Source: a gamma proteobacterium L18
Lineage (GTDB): Bacteria; Pseudomonadota; Gammaproteobacteria; Pseudomonadales; Pseudomonadaceae
Assembly (NCBI GenBank): GCA_000497835.1
Contig: KI547178.1
Coordinates: 1-47,258 of the forward strand
Direction of reading: 5' to 3'
DNA length: 47,258 nucleotides
This document shows, one piece after another, positions 34,191-45,600 of the stretch (position 1 is the first letter of the stretch; each line of letters begins with the position of its first letter). The position numbers were made by a program, and so were the translations under genes. A model generated the notes under the pieces. It did not search any database. It saw only the letters and a list, made by a program, of their open reading frames with translations, and had not been told where the DNA came from.

Positions 34191-34225
34191 GTGCCCGTCT
34201 CTTTCCAGAAGAAAGAGACGGGCAC
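34191..34225. repeat. perfect 15-bp inverted repeat, 5-base loop
   Basis: Arms GTGCCCGTCTCTTTC (34191-34205) and GAAAGAGACGGGCAC (34211-34225). As RNA it gives a very stable hairpin on either strand. No T-run follows, so it is not a standard terminator. Confidence 0.7.
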
Positions 34226-34581
34226 AGGTTGGCGCAATATTCGGCCAAGCGGATAGATTGCTGCAGGGCAGCGAGGTACGGTGTATCTGGCGCACGAGCG
34301 TCATTTGTGTAAGAGCATCCACCACATGGGTAGTGACCGTACGAGCTGCCGGATGCGAATCGTACTTGGGAAGAACCACCGCGGGAGCGGCGTGACCTTT
34401 AAGGTTCGGGTCACCTGGGGTGCTGTCATCGACAGCCTTTGCACGGCCAGTTCTACGCCTGTGGATAAACCTGGTCAAGGGCCGAAATTCAGCGCTCTTG
34501 GGGCGTGAAAAGCGGTTATCCACCGGTGGAATTCCGTGGTAAATCCCGGACAACGTCGTGGCTTTTAGCTCTTCAAAGTAA

Positions 34582-34626
34582 GGTCCATCCAAACAGGGCG
34601 GCTATGCAGCCCTGTTTGGATGGACC
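34582..34626. repeat. perfect 18-bp inverted repeat, 9-base loop
   Basis: Left arm 34582-34599 (core GTCCATCCAAACAGGGC) and right arm 34609-34626 are exact reverse complements. It lies about 90 bases beyond the integrase stop codon at 34714, so it may end integrase transcription or be a structured recombination site. Confidence 0.7.
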
Positions 34627-34713
34627 CGCGCTGAGAAGCGGATAAGCGAGGCTGCTCGTCTTGAATCTTGAACGCTCAGTTGTTGTTGCTGCCGTTGATG
34701 CGCCAGCATAGCG

Positions 34714-35970
34714 CTAGCGTATCGGCACCACGTTCTTGTCTCTGACTTGGCCGTACGCTGAGGCAAGCAGGCTGCCGGTGGCGGCTTTCTGGATGTACTC
34801 ACTCCACCAGGCCATCATCGGTCGCCGGCGCTCAATGTAGTCGGCTCGATTGTAGGCGCTGCGCACCTCATCTTTGTCGACATGCGCCAGTGCGACCTCA
34901 ATGAGCTCCGGGTCCCACCCATGCTCATTCAAGATGGTGCTGGCCATCGAGCGCATGCCGTGACTAACCAACCGATCCTGGAACCCCATGCGTTTCAATG
35001 CCATGTTGGCCGTTTGGCTATTGGCATGAGTACGCGGGTTTCTGTCAGCCGGGAAGACGTATTCGCGATGGCCGCTGTGAGTCTTCAGTGACTCCAACAA
35101 CGCGACAGCATGATCACTCAACGGGATGCTGTGTGGGCGGCGCTTCTTCATCCGCTCCGCAGGGATAGTCCAGACACGCCTTTCAAAGTCGATGTCTGCC
35201 CAGCGAGTAGTTGCCGCCTCGGCAGGGCGAGTCATGGTGTGCAACTGCCATTCGATCAGGCAGCGGGTCGTGCGTTTGATGCTGGCGTTCGCGATCTCCA
35301 GCATAAGCTCGGGGAGCTCTTCGGGCGGAAGCGCGGCCATGTTCTCTTTCTTGGGCTTCTTGAATACCGCCCTGATGCCGCTGAGCGGGTTGGCGAAGAT
35401 CAGGCCGGAGTTTACGCCGTAGGTCATGATCTCGTTTAGCCGCTGGCTGAGACGCTTGACCGTCTCCAGGCTGCCTTTCGCTTCTATTGGGCGAAGCAAT
35501 GCGATCACCATCGGCGCGGTGATTTTGGTCAGCGGTGTTGTTCTCAAGTCGGGGAATACATGCAGCGTGAGCGACCGCCAAATGTCCTCGGCATAGGCCG
35601 GGGTCACCGAGTCTTTCTTGAGCTCGAACCAGGCGGTGGCCACGTTCTCGAAGGTGTGTTCCGTTTCTGCGCGCTTGGCTTCATTCAGCGTATTGCGCTG
35701 CACCTTCGGGTCGATGCCTTGGGCGAGCAACTCGCGTGCTTCTACTGCCTTCTTTCGTGCATTCGCCAGTGACAGTTCGGGATAGGTCCCGAAGCCGATG
35801 TTGATGCGCTTCTTGGTCACCGGTTCGCGGTAGTTGAAATTCCACAGCAACGAGCCGTTGCTGCGTACGCGGAGCTGCAAACCATCACCGTCAGTGAGGA
35901 CGTAATCCTTGGACGCGGGTTTGACTCCCTTGAGCTGTCGATCGGAGAGGCGGAGGTTTTGAGCAGGCAT
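34714..35970 (-). CDS. P4-type integrase of the ssrA island
   Basis: A tyrosine recombinase of 418 residues, starting MPAQNLRLSDRQLKGVKPAS at 35970; the frame is open to 36156 without support. The N-terminal arm-binding domain (DUF4102-type) contains YVLTDGDGLQLRVRSNGSLL and then RINIGFGTYPELSLANARKK. The catalytic domain has CLIEWQLHTMTRPAEAATTR (Arg), SHGMRSMASTILNEHGW (His-x-x-Arg), ALAHVDKDEVRSAYNRADYI (His and Tyr). It lies next to the intact ssrA end, at the place and orientation usual for ssrA-specific integrases. Confidence 0.93.
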   Translation of the reverse strand: MPAQNLRLSDRQLKGVKPASKDYVLTDGDGLQLRVRSNGSLLWNFNYREPVTKKRINIGFGTYPELSLANARKKAVEARELLAQGIDPKVQRNTLNEAKRAETEHTFENVATAWFELKKDSVTPAYAEDIWRSLTLHVFPDLRTTPLTKITAPMVIALLRPIEAKGSLETVKRLSQRLNEIMTYGVNSGLIFANPLSGIRAVFKKPKKENMAALPPEELPELMLEIANASIKRTTRCLIEWQLHTMTRPAEAATTRWADIDFERRVWTIPAERMKKRRPHSIPLSDHAVALLESLKTHSGHREYVFPADRNPRTHANSQTANMALKRMGFQDRLVSHGMRSMASTILNEHGWDPELIEVALAHVDKDEVRSAYNRADYIERRRPMMAWWSEYIQKAATGSLLASAYGQVRDKNVVPIR

Positions 35971-36124
35971 GAGATTGTCCTCAAGCACTGATTCGGTATT
36001 CCAAAGATTAGCACCGGGTGAGCTGGAATACCGTCTGGAATACCCGAACGGCTGGAACTCAAAAACTCTTAATAGACCGCAAAAGCGCTGGAGGCCGCGT
36101 ATTTGCTGGGTTGCAGGCACAAAA

Positions 36125-36146
36125 AAAGACGTCCGTGGACGTCTTT
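36125..36146 (-). terminator. terminator of ssrA
   Basis: AAAGACGTCC (36125-36134) and GGACGTCTTT (36137-36146) form a 10-bp stem; read on the minus strand it ends in a run of seven T. It stands 11 bases after the tmRNA 3' end. Because it lies inside the island end, the island supplies a new terminator for ssrA. Confidence 0.85.
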
Positions 36147-36154
36147 GTTTGATC

Positions 36155-36180
36155 ATTTGGTGGAGCCGGGGGGATTTGAA
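36155..36180 (-). repeat. attachment site at intact ssrA 3' end
   Basis: The proximal copy of the 26-bp repeat also present at 24213-24238. It covers the last tmRNA bases (acceptor and T-stem), so integration leaves ssrA functional. Confidence 0.85.
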
Positions 36181-36549
36181 CCCCCGTCCGCCAGTACTCC
36201 GCTGTCGGTTCTACATGCTTAGCCGTGTCTACTAAGTTAACCCTCGGCCGCCCGACGGGCAGGGTGCTTCAGGCGAGTTGTGTAAGTTTTAGGCGCTTCG
36301 TCCACAACGTACTAGGCGACGATTCTGTTCTATATGACAATCGCTTCGGGTTTACAGACATCCCCTAACGATTGCTGGAGCCGAAGCTACCAGAAGGGAA
36401 AGCTAACACCGCTTACGCGGCGAGAGCGAATTCCCCGTAATTGTCATCATTGGCAATTATAAAGTTTGCAACAGTGGATTTACGAGTTCTGTTACCCACT
36501 CGGCATGCACCTAGAGTTTCGTTACCGGCGTCGAATCCTAATCGGCCCC
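36158..36549 (-). ncRNA. ssrA: transfer-messenger RNA
   Basis: A 392-base tmRNA, 5' end GGGGCCGATTAGG at 36549 and 3' end GGCTCCACCA at 36158. The tRNA-like part has the GGGGGATTTGAACCCCC T-arm. The tag frame runs from 36454 down to the TAA at 36415-36413 and reads ANDDNYGEFALAA, a Pseudomonas-type tag ending in LAA. It rescues stalled ribosomes together with SmpB, encoded at 45832. It is the integration target of the island to its left. Confidence 0.97.
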
Positions 36550-36643
36550 GCTTTCTGCTCTTGCCTGCCCGCGTTAGCGAGCAAGACGGTCAGTGTACGA
36601 CAAAACGCGCCGTGAGTCGACCGTCTGTCACGTTGGGCGGTTG

Positions 36644-36925
36644 TTACTGGGATTTGCCGTCGGTGTTGGTGGCTTTGTCGATGTCGCCCAGCACGCGGGT
36701 GGACAGGGCGATGCAGGTTTTCTTGTCGCCGCTGGCCTGGGCGGCCTGGGCTTTTTGGATGTCTTCCTTGCTGCTTTCCATGATCTGCGCGGAGGCGCTG
36801 CCGGCGGTTTTGTCGGCGTCGTCGATTTTCTGCAGGTTGGCGGCGCACAGGTCGTCGGCGGCGAAGGCGTGGGAGGTCATCAGGGCGGCGGCCATGCACA
36901 GGCCAGTCAGGGTGATGCGTTTCAT
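36644..36925 (-). CDS. small secreted periplasmic protein
   Basis: A 93-residue protein with a clear signal peptide (MKRITLTGLCMAAALMTSHA, cleavage after FAA), then a helical mature part with two cysteines (DDLCAANLQKIDD, KKTCIALSTRVLGDID), which may form one disulphide. The ATG is preceded by GAGGAGACT. The frame is open further upstream to 37120, but without start signals. Function unknown. Core chromosomal gene between ssrA and dld. Confidence 0.7.
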   Translation of the reverse strand: MKRITLTGLCMAAALMTSHAFAADDLCAANLQKIDDADKTAGSASAQIMESSKEDIQKAQAAQASGDKKTCIALSTRVLGDIDKATNTDGKSQ

Positions 36926-37118
36926 GGTCAGTCTCCTCGACGGGGATGACTCGGCAGCGCCGACCGTGAATGGCTCAGGCACCGAGCGATTGGGCCTTTT
37001 TAGCAGGCCTTGATAGATGGACTTTGGGGAATGTGAGGGGTTCGAAATATTTCCGCGGGGATAGTGGGAAAAAGCCATTTCAATTGCAACAGAATGTTGA
37101 GGAGCAGCTGCAAGGGGC

Positions 37119-37172
37119 AAGCTGCAAGCTGCAAGAAGGCGTCGCCCCTACTTGCAGCTTACCGCTTGCAGC

Positions 37173-37174
<2 letters not shown>
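37119..37174. repeat. GCTGCAAG direct and inverted repeats at the end of the lactate operon
   Basis: AAGCTGCAAG occurs twice, overlapping, in 37119-37135, and its reverse complement CTTGCAGCTT occurs at 37151-37160 and 37165-37174. The arms can fold into a hairpin next to the dld stop codon (37173-37175) and may end transcription or stabilise the mRNA. Confidence 0.5.
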
Positions 37175-39979
<2,805 letters not shown>

Positions 39980-39983
<4 letters not shown>

Positions 39984-40651
39984 TGGTCCTCCAGGATCAG
40001 CACCACCAGGTCTTTGGGGCCGTGGGCGCCGTAGGCCAGCACTTGTTCGATGTCGGCGGTTTTCGACGGGCCGGAGATCAGCAGGGCGTTGGTGGGCATG
40101 CCGCCGGCCCAGTTGAACTGGCGTTGCACCTGGTAGAAGTTGTCGTGGATCTCGCTGGCCTTGAGCAGGGCGAAATGCACGGGCGGCACCAGGCTCATCA
40201 AGCGCGGTTCTTCACGGGTTGGCCATACGATCAGGCTGCCGGTGGCGGCGATGGCGCCCAGGGTGCCGGTCAGGCTGGCGCTGGTGTCGTTGAACAATTC
40301 GGCTTTCCATTCTTCCACGGGGCGGTCGTAGGCCTTGAGCGTGGGCAGGTCGGTTTGGCCTTGCCAGTGGGCGGTCACGCGCTGGCCGTGGGCGGTGCCG
40401 GGGGCGATCAACAGGTCGGGCAATTGCCGCTCGCGCAGCAGCTGCGCCAGCAGTGCCGGCCAAGCGGCGTCGGTGGTGAGGTGGATTTCGGTGTGCACCG
40501 CTTCCATGAGTTTGCGCAGCTGGGCCAGGCGTTCGCCCTGTGCATAAGTCCACGGCCGGGTGACCAGGCCTTCGTCGAAGTTATCCACAATCGGCGTGGT
40601 GCCTTCCAGGCTGCTGCGCAGTTTGGCGAGGATGTTGTGCTTGGCGTTCAT
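39980..40651 (-). CDS. lutC: lactate utilisation protein C (LldG/LutC)
   Basis: A 223-residue LUD-domain protein: NILAKLRSSLEG at the start, then SASLTGTLGAIAATGSLIVW and VPPVHFALLKASEI, and the end NALLISGPSKTADIEQVLA, characteristic of LutC. With LutA and LutB it forms the non-flavin, iron-sulphur L-lactate oxidation complex. The start (40651) overlaps the lutB stop (ATGA). Confidence 0.92.
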
Positions 40652-42105
40652 CGGCGGTCTCCCTGCTGGGCCAGGTGTTCGCGGGCCATGTCGTGCAGCG
40701 ACCGGGCGGCGGGTTTCGGTGCGCTGTGGTTTTGTGTCCAGGGGCCGACGTTGCCGGGCACAAGGTTGCGCAGGCGCGTGGCGAAGAAGCTGAACAGCCG
40801 GTATAGCACGGGCGAGCGGTTGAGGGCGGCCCAGGCGTTCCAGATCAGGCGTTCCTGGCGCGAGTATTTGCTGCCCTGGCCGCGAATCACGGGATGGGGG
40901 CTGTCGGGGGCTTTGACGTTTTCTTCGCGCAGGCGGCGCAGGATGGCCGGGATAGGAATTTTCACCGGGCACACTTCCCCGCACGCGCCGCATAGCGACG
41001 AGGCGCTAGGGTGGTCGGGCACCTTGGCCAGGCCGACCATGTGCGGGGTGATGATTTTGCCGATGGGGCCGGGGTAGACCTCGCCGTAGGTGTGGCCGCC
41101 GACGCGGGTGTACACCGGGCAGTGGTTCATGCAGGCGCCGCAGCGGATGCAGTTGAGACTCTGGCGCAGCTCGCTGTCGGCGAAAGCCTGGCTGCGGCCG
41201 TTGTCCAGCAGCACCAGGTGCACTTCCCGGGGGCCGTCGCGCTCGTCGGCCTTGCGCGGGCCGCTGATCATGTTGACGTAGGTGGTGATCGGGATGCCCA
41301 GCGCCGAGCGGGTCAGCAGTGACAGCAGGGGCACGGTGTCGCGCAGGTTTTCCACGACTTTCTCGATGCCGGTGACGGCGATGTGCACCGGCGGCACGGT
41401 GGTGGACATGCGGCCGTTGCCTTCGTTTTCCACCAGCAGCAGGGTGCCGGTTTCGGCCACGGCGAAGTTGACGCCGGACACGCCGATGTCGGCCTCGAAG
41501 AACTTCTGCCGCAGCACGCGGCGGCCGATCTGGATCAGTTGGTCGACGTCCTTCGTGTACTCCACGCCGAGCTTGTCGTGGAACAGCGAGGCGACCTGGC
41601 CGGCATTCTTGTGGATGGCCGGCATGATGATGTGCGAGGGTTTTTCCTGGTCGAGCTGGACGATGTACTCGCCCATGTCGGACTCCAGGCACTCGATGCC
41701 CTGGGCCTCCAGCGCGTGGTTCATCTCCATTTCTTCGCTGACCATGGACTTGCCCTTCACCACTTGGCGGGCGCCGTGGGCGTCGATGATCGACTGGACG
41801 ATGGCGTTGGCCTCGTCCGTGGTCTCGGCCCAGTGCACGGTGACGCCGTTGCGGGTGAGGTTGCGCTCCAGGGTTTCCAGCAGCTCGGGCAACTTGGACA
41901 GGGCGCGGGCGCGCACGGCGTTGCCCAGGGCGCGCAGTTGCTCGCGCTCGTCGGGGTCGGCGAAGGCCACGGCGCGCTTGGTCATCAGCGAGTCCATGGC
42001 CTTGCGGAAGTTGTTGCGCAGTTGCTGGTCGCCCAGGGCGTTGTGGGCGCGGGCGCGAAAGTCTTCTTCGATTTCGACGGCGGGGATGCGGGCCTGGGAG
42101 TTCAT
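40648..42105 (-). CDS. lutB: lactate utilisation iron-sulphur protein B (LldF/LutB)
   Basis: A 485-residue protein: an N-terminal LUD domain (for example TVHWAETTDEANAIVQSII and GETGTLLLVENEGN-like stretch), then two ferredoxin motifs CIRCGACMNHCPVYTRVGG and CGACGEVCPVKIPIP, and a DUF3390-like tail. It passes electrons in L-lactate oxidation. The start overlaps the lutA stop (ATGA at 42102-42105). Confidence 0.93.
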   Translation of the reverse strand: MNSQARIPAVEIEEDFRARAHNALGDQQLRNNFRKAMDSLMTKRAVAFADPDEREQLRALGNAVRARALSKLPELLETLERNLTRNGVTVHWAETTDEANAIVQSIIDAHGARQVVKGKSMVSEEMEMNHALEAQGIECLESDMGEYIVQLDQEKPSHIIMPAIHKNAGQVASLFHDKLGVEYTKDVDQLIQIGRRVLRQKFFEADIGVSGVNFAVAETGTLLLVENEGNGRMSTTVPPVHIAVTGIEKVVENLRDTVPLLSLLTRSALGIPITTYVNMISGPRKADERDGPREVHLVLLDNGRSQAFADSELRQSLNCIRCGACMNHCPVYTRVGGHTYGEVYPGPIGKIITPHMVGLAKVPDHPSASSLCGACGEVCPVKIPIPAILRRLREENVKAPDSPHPVIRGQGSKYSRQERLIWNAWAALNRSPVLYRLFSFFATRLRNLVPGNVGPWTQNHSAPKPAARSLHDMAREHLAQQGDRR

Positions 42106-42926
42106 TGGCTACCTCCGCTGCGGTGCCATAGGAAGCTGGCCAGGTGTTGGCCGCGCAGGGCTTCGCGCTGTTTTTCCAGGGCGCCGTTGATGTTCATCAG
42201 GCAGCCGCAGTCGGCGCTGAGCACCTGGTGGGCGCCGGAGTCCTTCAGGTTGCGGGTTTTGTCGGCCACCATGGCGCCGGAAATATCCGGCATGCGCACG
42301 CTGAAGGTGCCGCCGAAGCCGCAGCATTCGCTTTCGTGGCTGTGCTCTACGCGCTCGACGTTGGCCAGTTGCGCCAGCAGGGCGCGGCCGTGCAGGTGAG
42401 TGTTCATTTCCCGGCGCGCCGAACAGGAGGTGTGCAGCGCTACCTTCACGGGTTGGCCGCTGTCCTTGAGTTGCACTTTGCACACGTGCAGCAGGAATTC
42501 GGCCAGCTCATAGGTGCGTTCGGCCAGGGAATGCACCTGTTTGAGCATGTCGGGCTCGTCCTTGAACAGGTCGGCGTAGTGCTGGCGCAGCATGCCGGCG
42601 CAGGAGCCCGACGGCACCACCACGGGCTGGTCGCCGGCGAACAGTTTCAGCTGCGCGCGTGCCACTTCCCGCGCCTGGTCGGTGTAACCACTGGTATAGG
42701 CCGGTTGGCCGCAGCAGGTCTGGCCGGCGGGAAAATCGACGCGAATACCTTCGCGTTCCAGCAGGCGGATCGCGTCCATGCCGGCTTCGGGGTAGAACAG
42801 GTCGACCACGCAGGTGCCGAACAGGTAGACCCGCGCGGGTTTGCTGGCCGGGTAGCGGCGTGGCGCTGGAATGGGCGGGGCCACACGGGTGGCGTTAGGC
42901 ACAGCGTTGTAGAAAAGCTCGCTCAT
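42102..42926 (-). CDS. lutA: lactate utilisation iron-sulphur protein A (LldE/LutA)
   Basis: A 274-residue protein with two CCG domains: GQTCCGQPAYTSGYTD and SECCGFGGTFSVRMPDISG, which bind an unusual iron-sulphur cluster as in heterodisulphide reductase subunits. Begins YLFGTCVVDLFYPEAGMD after a variable N-terminus. First of the LutABC set, 28 bases after lldP. Confidence 0.93.
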   Translation of the reverse strand: MSELFYNAVPNATRVAPPIPAPRRYPASKPARVYLFGTCVVDLFYPEAGMDAIRLLEREGIRVDFPAGQTCCGQPAYTSGYTDQAREVARAQLKLFAGDQPVVVPSGSCAGMLRQHYADLFKDEPDMLKQVHSLAERTYELAEFLLHVCKVQLKDSGQPVKVALHTSCSARREMNTHLHGRALLAQLANVERVEHSHESECCGFGGTFSVRMPDISGAMVADKTRNLKDSGAHQVLSADCGCLMNINGALEKQREALRGQHLASFLWHRSGGSQ

Positions 42927-42954
42927 CAGGCGTCGTCTCCAGGTGTGTGCCGCA

Positions 42955-44649
42955 TCAATGCACCAGCATGCCGGTGAACCAGTACGCCTGGGCCAGGGTG
43001 ATCAGGCCGACGATGGTGGCAAAGAACAGGCTGTGCTTGAGCGTGAACCGGAACAGGTCCGACTCTTTGCCCACCAGGCCCGTGGCGGCGCAGGCCACGG
43101 CAATGGACTGCGGCGAGATCATTTTGCCGGTCACGCCGCCGCTGGTATTGGCCGCCACCAGCAGGGTGTCGCTGACGTTGATCTGGTGTGCGGTGGTGGC
43201 CTGCAGCGAGCTGAACAGGGCGTTGGACGAGGTGTCGGAACCGGTCAGGAATACCCCCAGCCAGCCCAAAAACGGCGAGAAGAATGGGAACGCCGCACCG
43301 GTGGCTGCCAGTACCAGGGCCATGGTCGAGGACATGCCCGAGTAGTTGGTGACGAAGGCGAACGCCAACACCATGCCGATGGACAGGATGGGGAAGCGCA
43401 GTTCGTACAGCGTTTCAAAGAAAGTGGTAATACCAATTTTTGATTTGATCTTCAGTACTGCCATCGACACCAGAGCAGCGAGAAAGATGGCGGTGCCGGT
43501 GGCCGAGATCGGGTCCAGCTTGAACACGGCAGCAATCGGCGTGGGCGCGGCGGCGATCGGTGCCACCTTGATCACCAGTTGGTCCAGGTGCGGCACGGCG
43601 AAGCTGAACACGGTCGAGTACATCGCCCCGCCCGCAGCGAACAGCGCCTTGAAGGGTTTCAGCGTCCAAATGGTCACCAGCACGGTGAGAATCAGGAACG
43701 GCGACCAGGCCTTGAAGATTTCGCCAAAGCTGTAGGGCGAGACCAATTGGGTGCGCGGCTTGCCGAAACCACCGACGCTGGCCACGGCGGCCGCGCCATC
43801 GGCGGTGCCGGCAATGTGGTCACCGGCGCTGCGGTGCGGTTGCCACACTTTCAGGAACAGCGTCAGCGCGATCAGGCTGACCAGTGCCGAGGTGATGTCG
43901 GGCAACTCCGGGCCAATGAAGTTGGAGGTGAAATACTGGGTGATGGCAAAGCTGGCGCCGGCCACCAGGGCGGCAGGCCAGGTTTCACGCACGCCGCGCA
44001 TGCCGTCCATCATGAACACCAGCCAGAACGGTACGAACACCGACAGCAGCGGCAGTTGGCGGCCGGCCATGGCGCCGATCTTGAAGGCGTCGATGCCCGT
44101 GACCTGGCCGGCGACGATGATTGGGATGCCCAGCGCACCGAAGGCGACCGGCGCGGTGTTGGCGATCAGGCACAGGCCGGCCGCGTACAGCGGGTTGAAG
44201 CCCAGGCCAACCAGCAGGGCGGCGGTAATGGCCACCGGGGCCCCGAAACCGGCCGCCCCCTCCAGGAAGGCGCCGAAGCAGAAACCGATCAACAGCACCT
44301 GCAGGCGTTGGTCGTCGGTGATCGACAATACCGAGCTGCGGATGATTTCGAACTGGCCGCTTTTCACCGTCAGTTTGTACAGGAACACCGCCGCCACGAT
44401 GATCCAGGCAATGGGCCACAAGCCGTACAGGAAGCCATAGCCGGCCGCAGCCAGGGCCATGTCGGTGGGCATGCCGAAGGCGAAGATCGCCACCAGCACT
44501 GCCAGCACCAGGGTGATGCTGCCCGCCACGTGGCCTTTGAGGCGAAACACGGCCAGGGCGAGGAAGAAGAATACGATCGGGATGACAGCGGCGAGCGCCG
44601 ACAGGCCGAGGCTGCCGAGCGGGCTGTAAAGTTGTTGCCAAGTTTGCAT
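42955..44649 (-). CDS. lldP: L-lactate permease
   Basis: A 564-residue LldP/GlcA family permease with about 13 membrane segments. Typical stretches are GAFLEGAAGFGAPVAITAALLVG (family signature, shortened here: FLEGAAGFGAPVAI), NTAPVAFGALGIPIIVAGQVTG in part, and GSDTSSNALFSSLQATTAHQ near the C-terminus. It takes up L- and D-lactate and glycolate with protons. First gene of the operon, facing the operator at 44699-44717. It carries an internal copy of the operator core at 43435-43449. Confidence 0.95.
   Translation of the reverse strand: MQTWQQLYSPLGSLGLSALAAVIPIVFFFLALAVFRLKGHVAGSITLVLAVLVAIFAFGMPTDMALAAAGYGFLYGLWPIAWIIVAAVFLYKLTVKSGQFEIIRSSVLSITDDQRLQVLLIGFCFGAFLEGAAGFGAPVAITAALLVGLGFNPLYAAGLCLIANTAPVAFGALGIPIIVAGQVTGIDAFKIGAMAGRQLPLLSVFVPFWLVFMMDGMRGVRETWPAALVAGASFAITQYFTSNFIGPELPDITSALVSLIALTLFLKVWQPHRSAGDHIAGTADGAAAVASVGGFGKPRTQLVSPYSFGEIFKAWSPFLILTVLVTIWTLKPFKALFAAGGAMYSTVFSFAVPHLDQLVIKVAPIAAAPTPIAAVFKLDPISATGTAIFLAALVSMAVLKIKSKIGITTFFETLYELRFPILSIGMVLAFAFVTNYSGMSSTMALVLAATGAAFPFFSPFLGWLGVFLTGSDTSSNALFSSLQATTAHQINVSDTLLVAANTSGGVTGKMISPQSIAVACAATGLVGKESDLFRFTLKHSLFFATIVGLITLAQAYWFTGMLVH
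43435..43449 (+). promoter_or_regulatory. intragenic copy of the LldR operator core
   Basis: TGGTAATACCAATTT inside lldP is identical over 15 bases to part of the operator upstream of lldP (44703-44717), including the TGGTnnnACCA palindrome of FadR/LldR regulators. It lies about 1.25 kb downstream of the promoter operator. DNA looping or roadblock control would be possible; chance identity at this length is unlikely but codon constraint (ITT region) may contribute. Confidence 0.45.
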
Positions 44650-44698
44650 GTGGGGTGGCCCCTAATTGTTGTTGGTCAGGCACTGTGCGGCTATTGGC

Positions 44699-44717
44699 AA
44701 ATTGGTAATACCAATTT
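44699..44717. promoter_or_regulatory. LldR operator between lldP and lldR
   Basis: A perfect palindrome AAATTGG-TAATA-CCAATTT in the spacer of the divergent genes. It contains TTGGTNNNACCAA, the recognised form of FadR-subfamily GntR operators such as those of LldR. Binding would control both lldP and lldR; lactate should release LldR. Confidence 0.8.
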
Positions 44718-44813
44718 ACAATGCAACGTTGCTAGGTTAAAACCCCTGTTGGCGGTGTGTCAATTTGTCACCGTGCAACTTTGGTCGCAGTTCGATGAGT
44801 GGAGAGGTGGTTG

Positions 44814-45581
44814 ATGGCGTTTGATCAGGTGCGGCAGCGTCGTCTGTCCGACGATATCGTTGAGCGGCTGGAAGGCATGATTCTGGAAGGCACCCTGCGT
44901 GCCGGCGAGCGGCTGCCGGCGGAGCGGGCGTTGGCCGAGCAGTTCGGCGTGTCGCGGCCGTCGCTGCGCGAGGCCATTCAGAAGCTGGTGGCCAAGGGCA
45001 TGCTGATGAGTCGGCAGGGGGGTGGTAACTATGTAGTGGAATCGCTGGGGTCGACCTTCAGCGACCCGCTGATGCAGTTGCTGGAAAGCAACCCGGAGTC
45101 GCAGCGCGACTTGCTGGAGTTTCGCCACACCCTGGAGGCGTCATGCGCGTTCTATGCGGCCAAGCGTGCCACGGAGCTGGATCGGGAGCGATTGAAGGTG
45201 GCGTTCGACGCGTTGCTCGACTGCTACGCGCGGGAAGACAAGGTCACCCGTGCGGAGGAGGGAGCAGCAGATGCCAACTTCCACCTGGCGATTGCCGAGG
45301 CGAGCCATAACGCGGTGCTGCTGCACACCATTCGCGGGCTGTTCGACCTGCTCAAGCGCAACGTGGTGATCAACATTGGTGGGATGTACGAGCAGCGCAG
45401 CGAAACCCGCGACATGCTGATCAGCCAGCATCGCGAGTTGTACCAGGCCATTATCGAGGGGCGTGCCGAAGACGCCCGAGAGATCTCCAGCCGACACATC
45501 CTGTATGTGCAGGAGGTGCTGGATGAAGTCAGGCAGCAGGTGCAGCGCGTGGCGCGGGCAGAGCGGCGCAAGGGGCTTTGA
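44814..45581 (+). CDS. lldR: lactate-responsive GntR/FadR-type regulator
   Basis: A 255-residue FadR-subfamily protein. The winged helix (about 5-75) reads LRAGERLPAERALAEQFGVS and RPSLREAIQKLVAKGML. The C-terminal helical FCD domain has the metal-ligand set (DANFHLAIAEASHN, QHRELYQAII, SSRHILYVQEVL). The ATG at 44814 follows a GAGAGG site; the frame is open five codons further. It represses lldP and the lactate operon from the divergent promoter region. Confidence 0.92.
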   Translation: MAFDQVRQRRLSDDIVERLEGMILEGTLRAGERLPAERALAEQFGVSRPSLREAIQKLVAKGMLMSRQGGGNYVVESLGSTFSDPLMQLLESNPESQRDLLEFRHTLEASCAFYAAKRATELDRERLKVAFDALLDCYAREDKVTRAEEGAADANFHLAIAEASHNAVLLHTIRGLFDLLKRNVVINIGGMYEQRSETRDMLISQHRELYQAIIEGRAEDAREISSRHILYVQEVLDEVRQQVQRVARAERRKGL

Positions 45582-45600
45582 TTGCGGTTGGGTTTGGGGG

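Larger units (their letters stand above)
33769..34713. other. 945-bp gap with two strong hairpins, no gene
   Basis: No protein gene is supported; the frames here are random-looking. The stretch holds two perfect inverted repeats (34191-34225 and 34582-34626) and could carry the recombination or regulatory site of the second integrase, or a small RNA. See those entries. Confidence 0.4.
24213..36154. mobile_element. genomic island integrated in ssrA, with defence-like cargo
   Basis: About 11.9 kb between two copies of the tmRNA 3' end, with a P4-type integrase next to the intact ssrA. Cargo from left to right: DUF2075 protein, MazG-like protein, a lipoprotein, an HNH + ATPase pair (Septu-like), a broken long gene, a second tyrosine recombinase with a small partner. 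Base composition is lower in GC in 28.3-30.4 kb than in the flanking chromosome, a sign of foreign origin for that block. Confidence 0.8.

Noticed and set aside
43579..44814. Plus-strand frame over lldP
   Set aside because: Antisense shadow of the permease with Gly/Gln/Arg-rich content.
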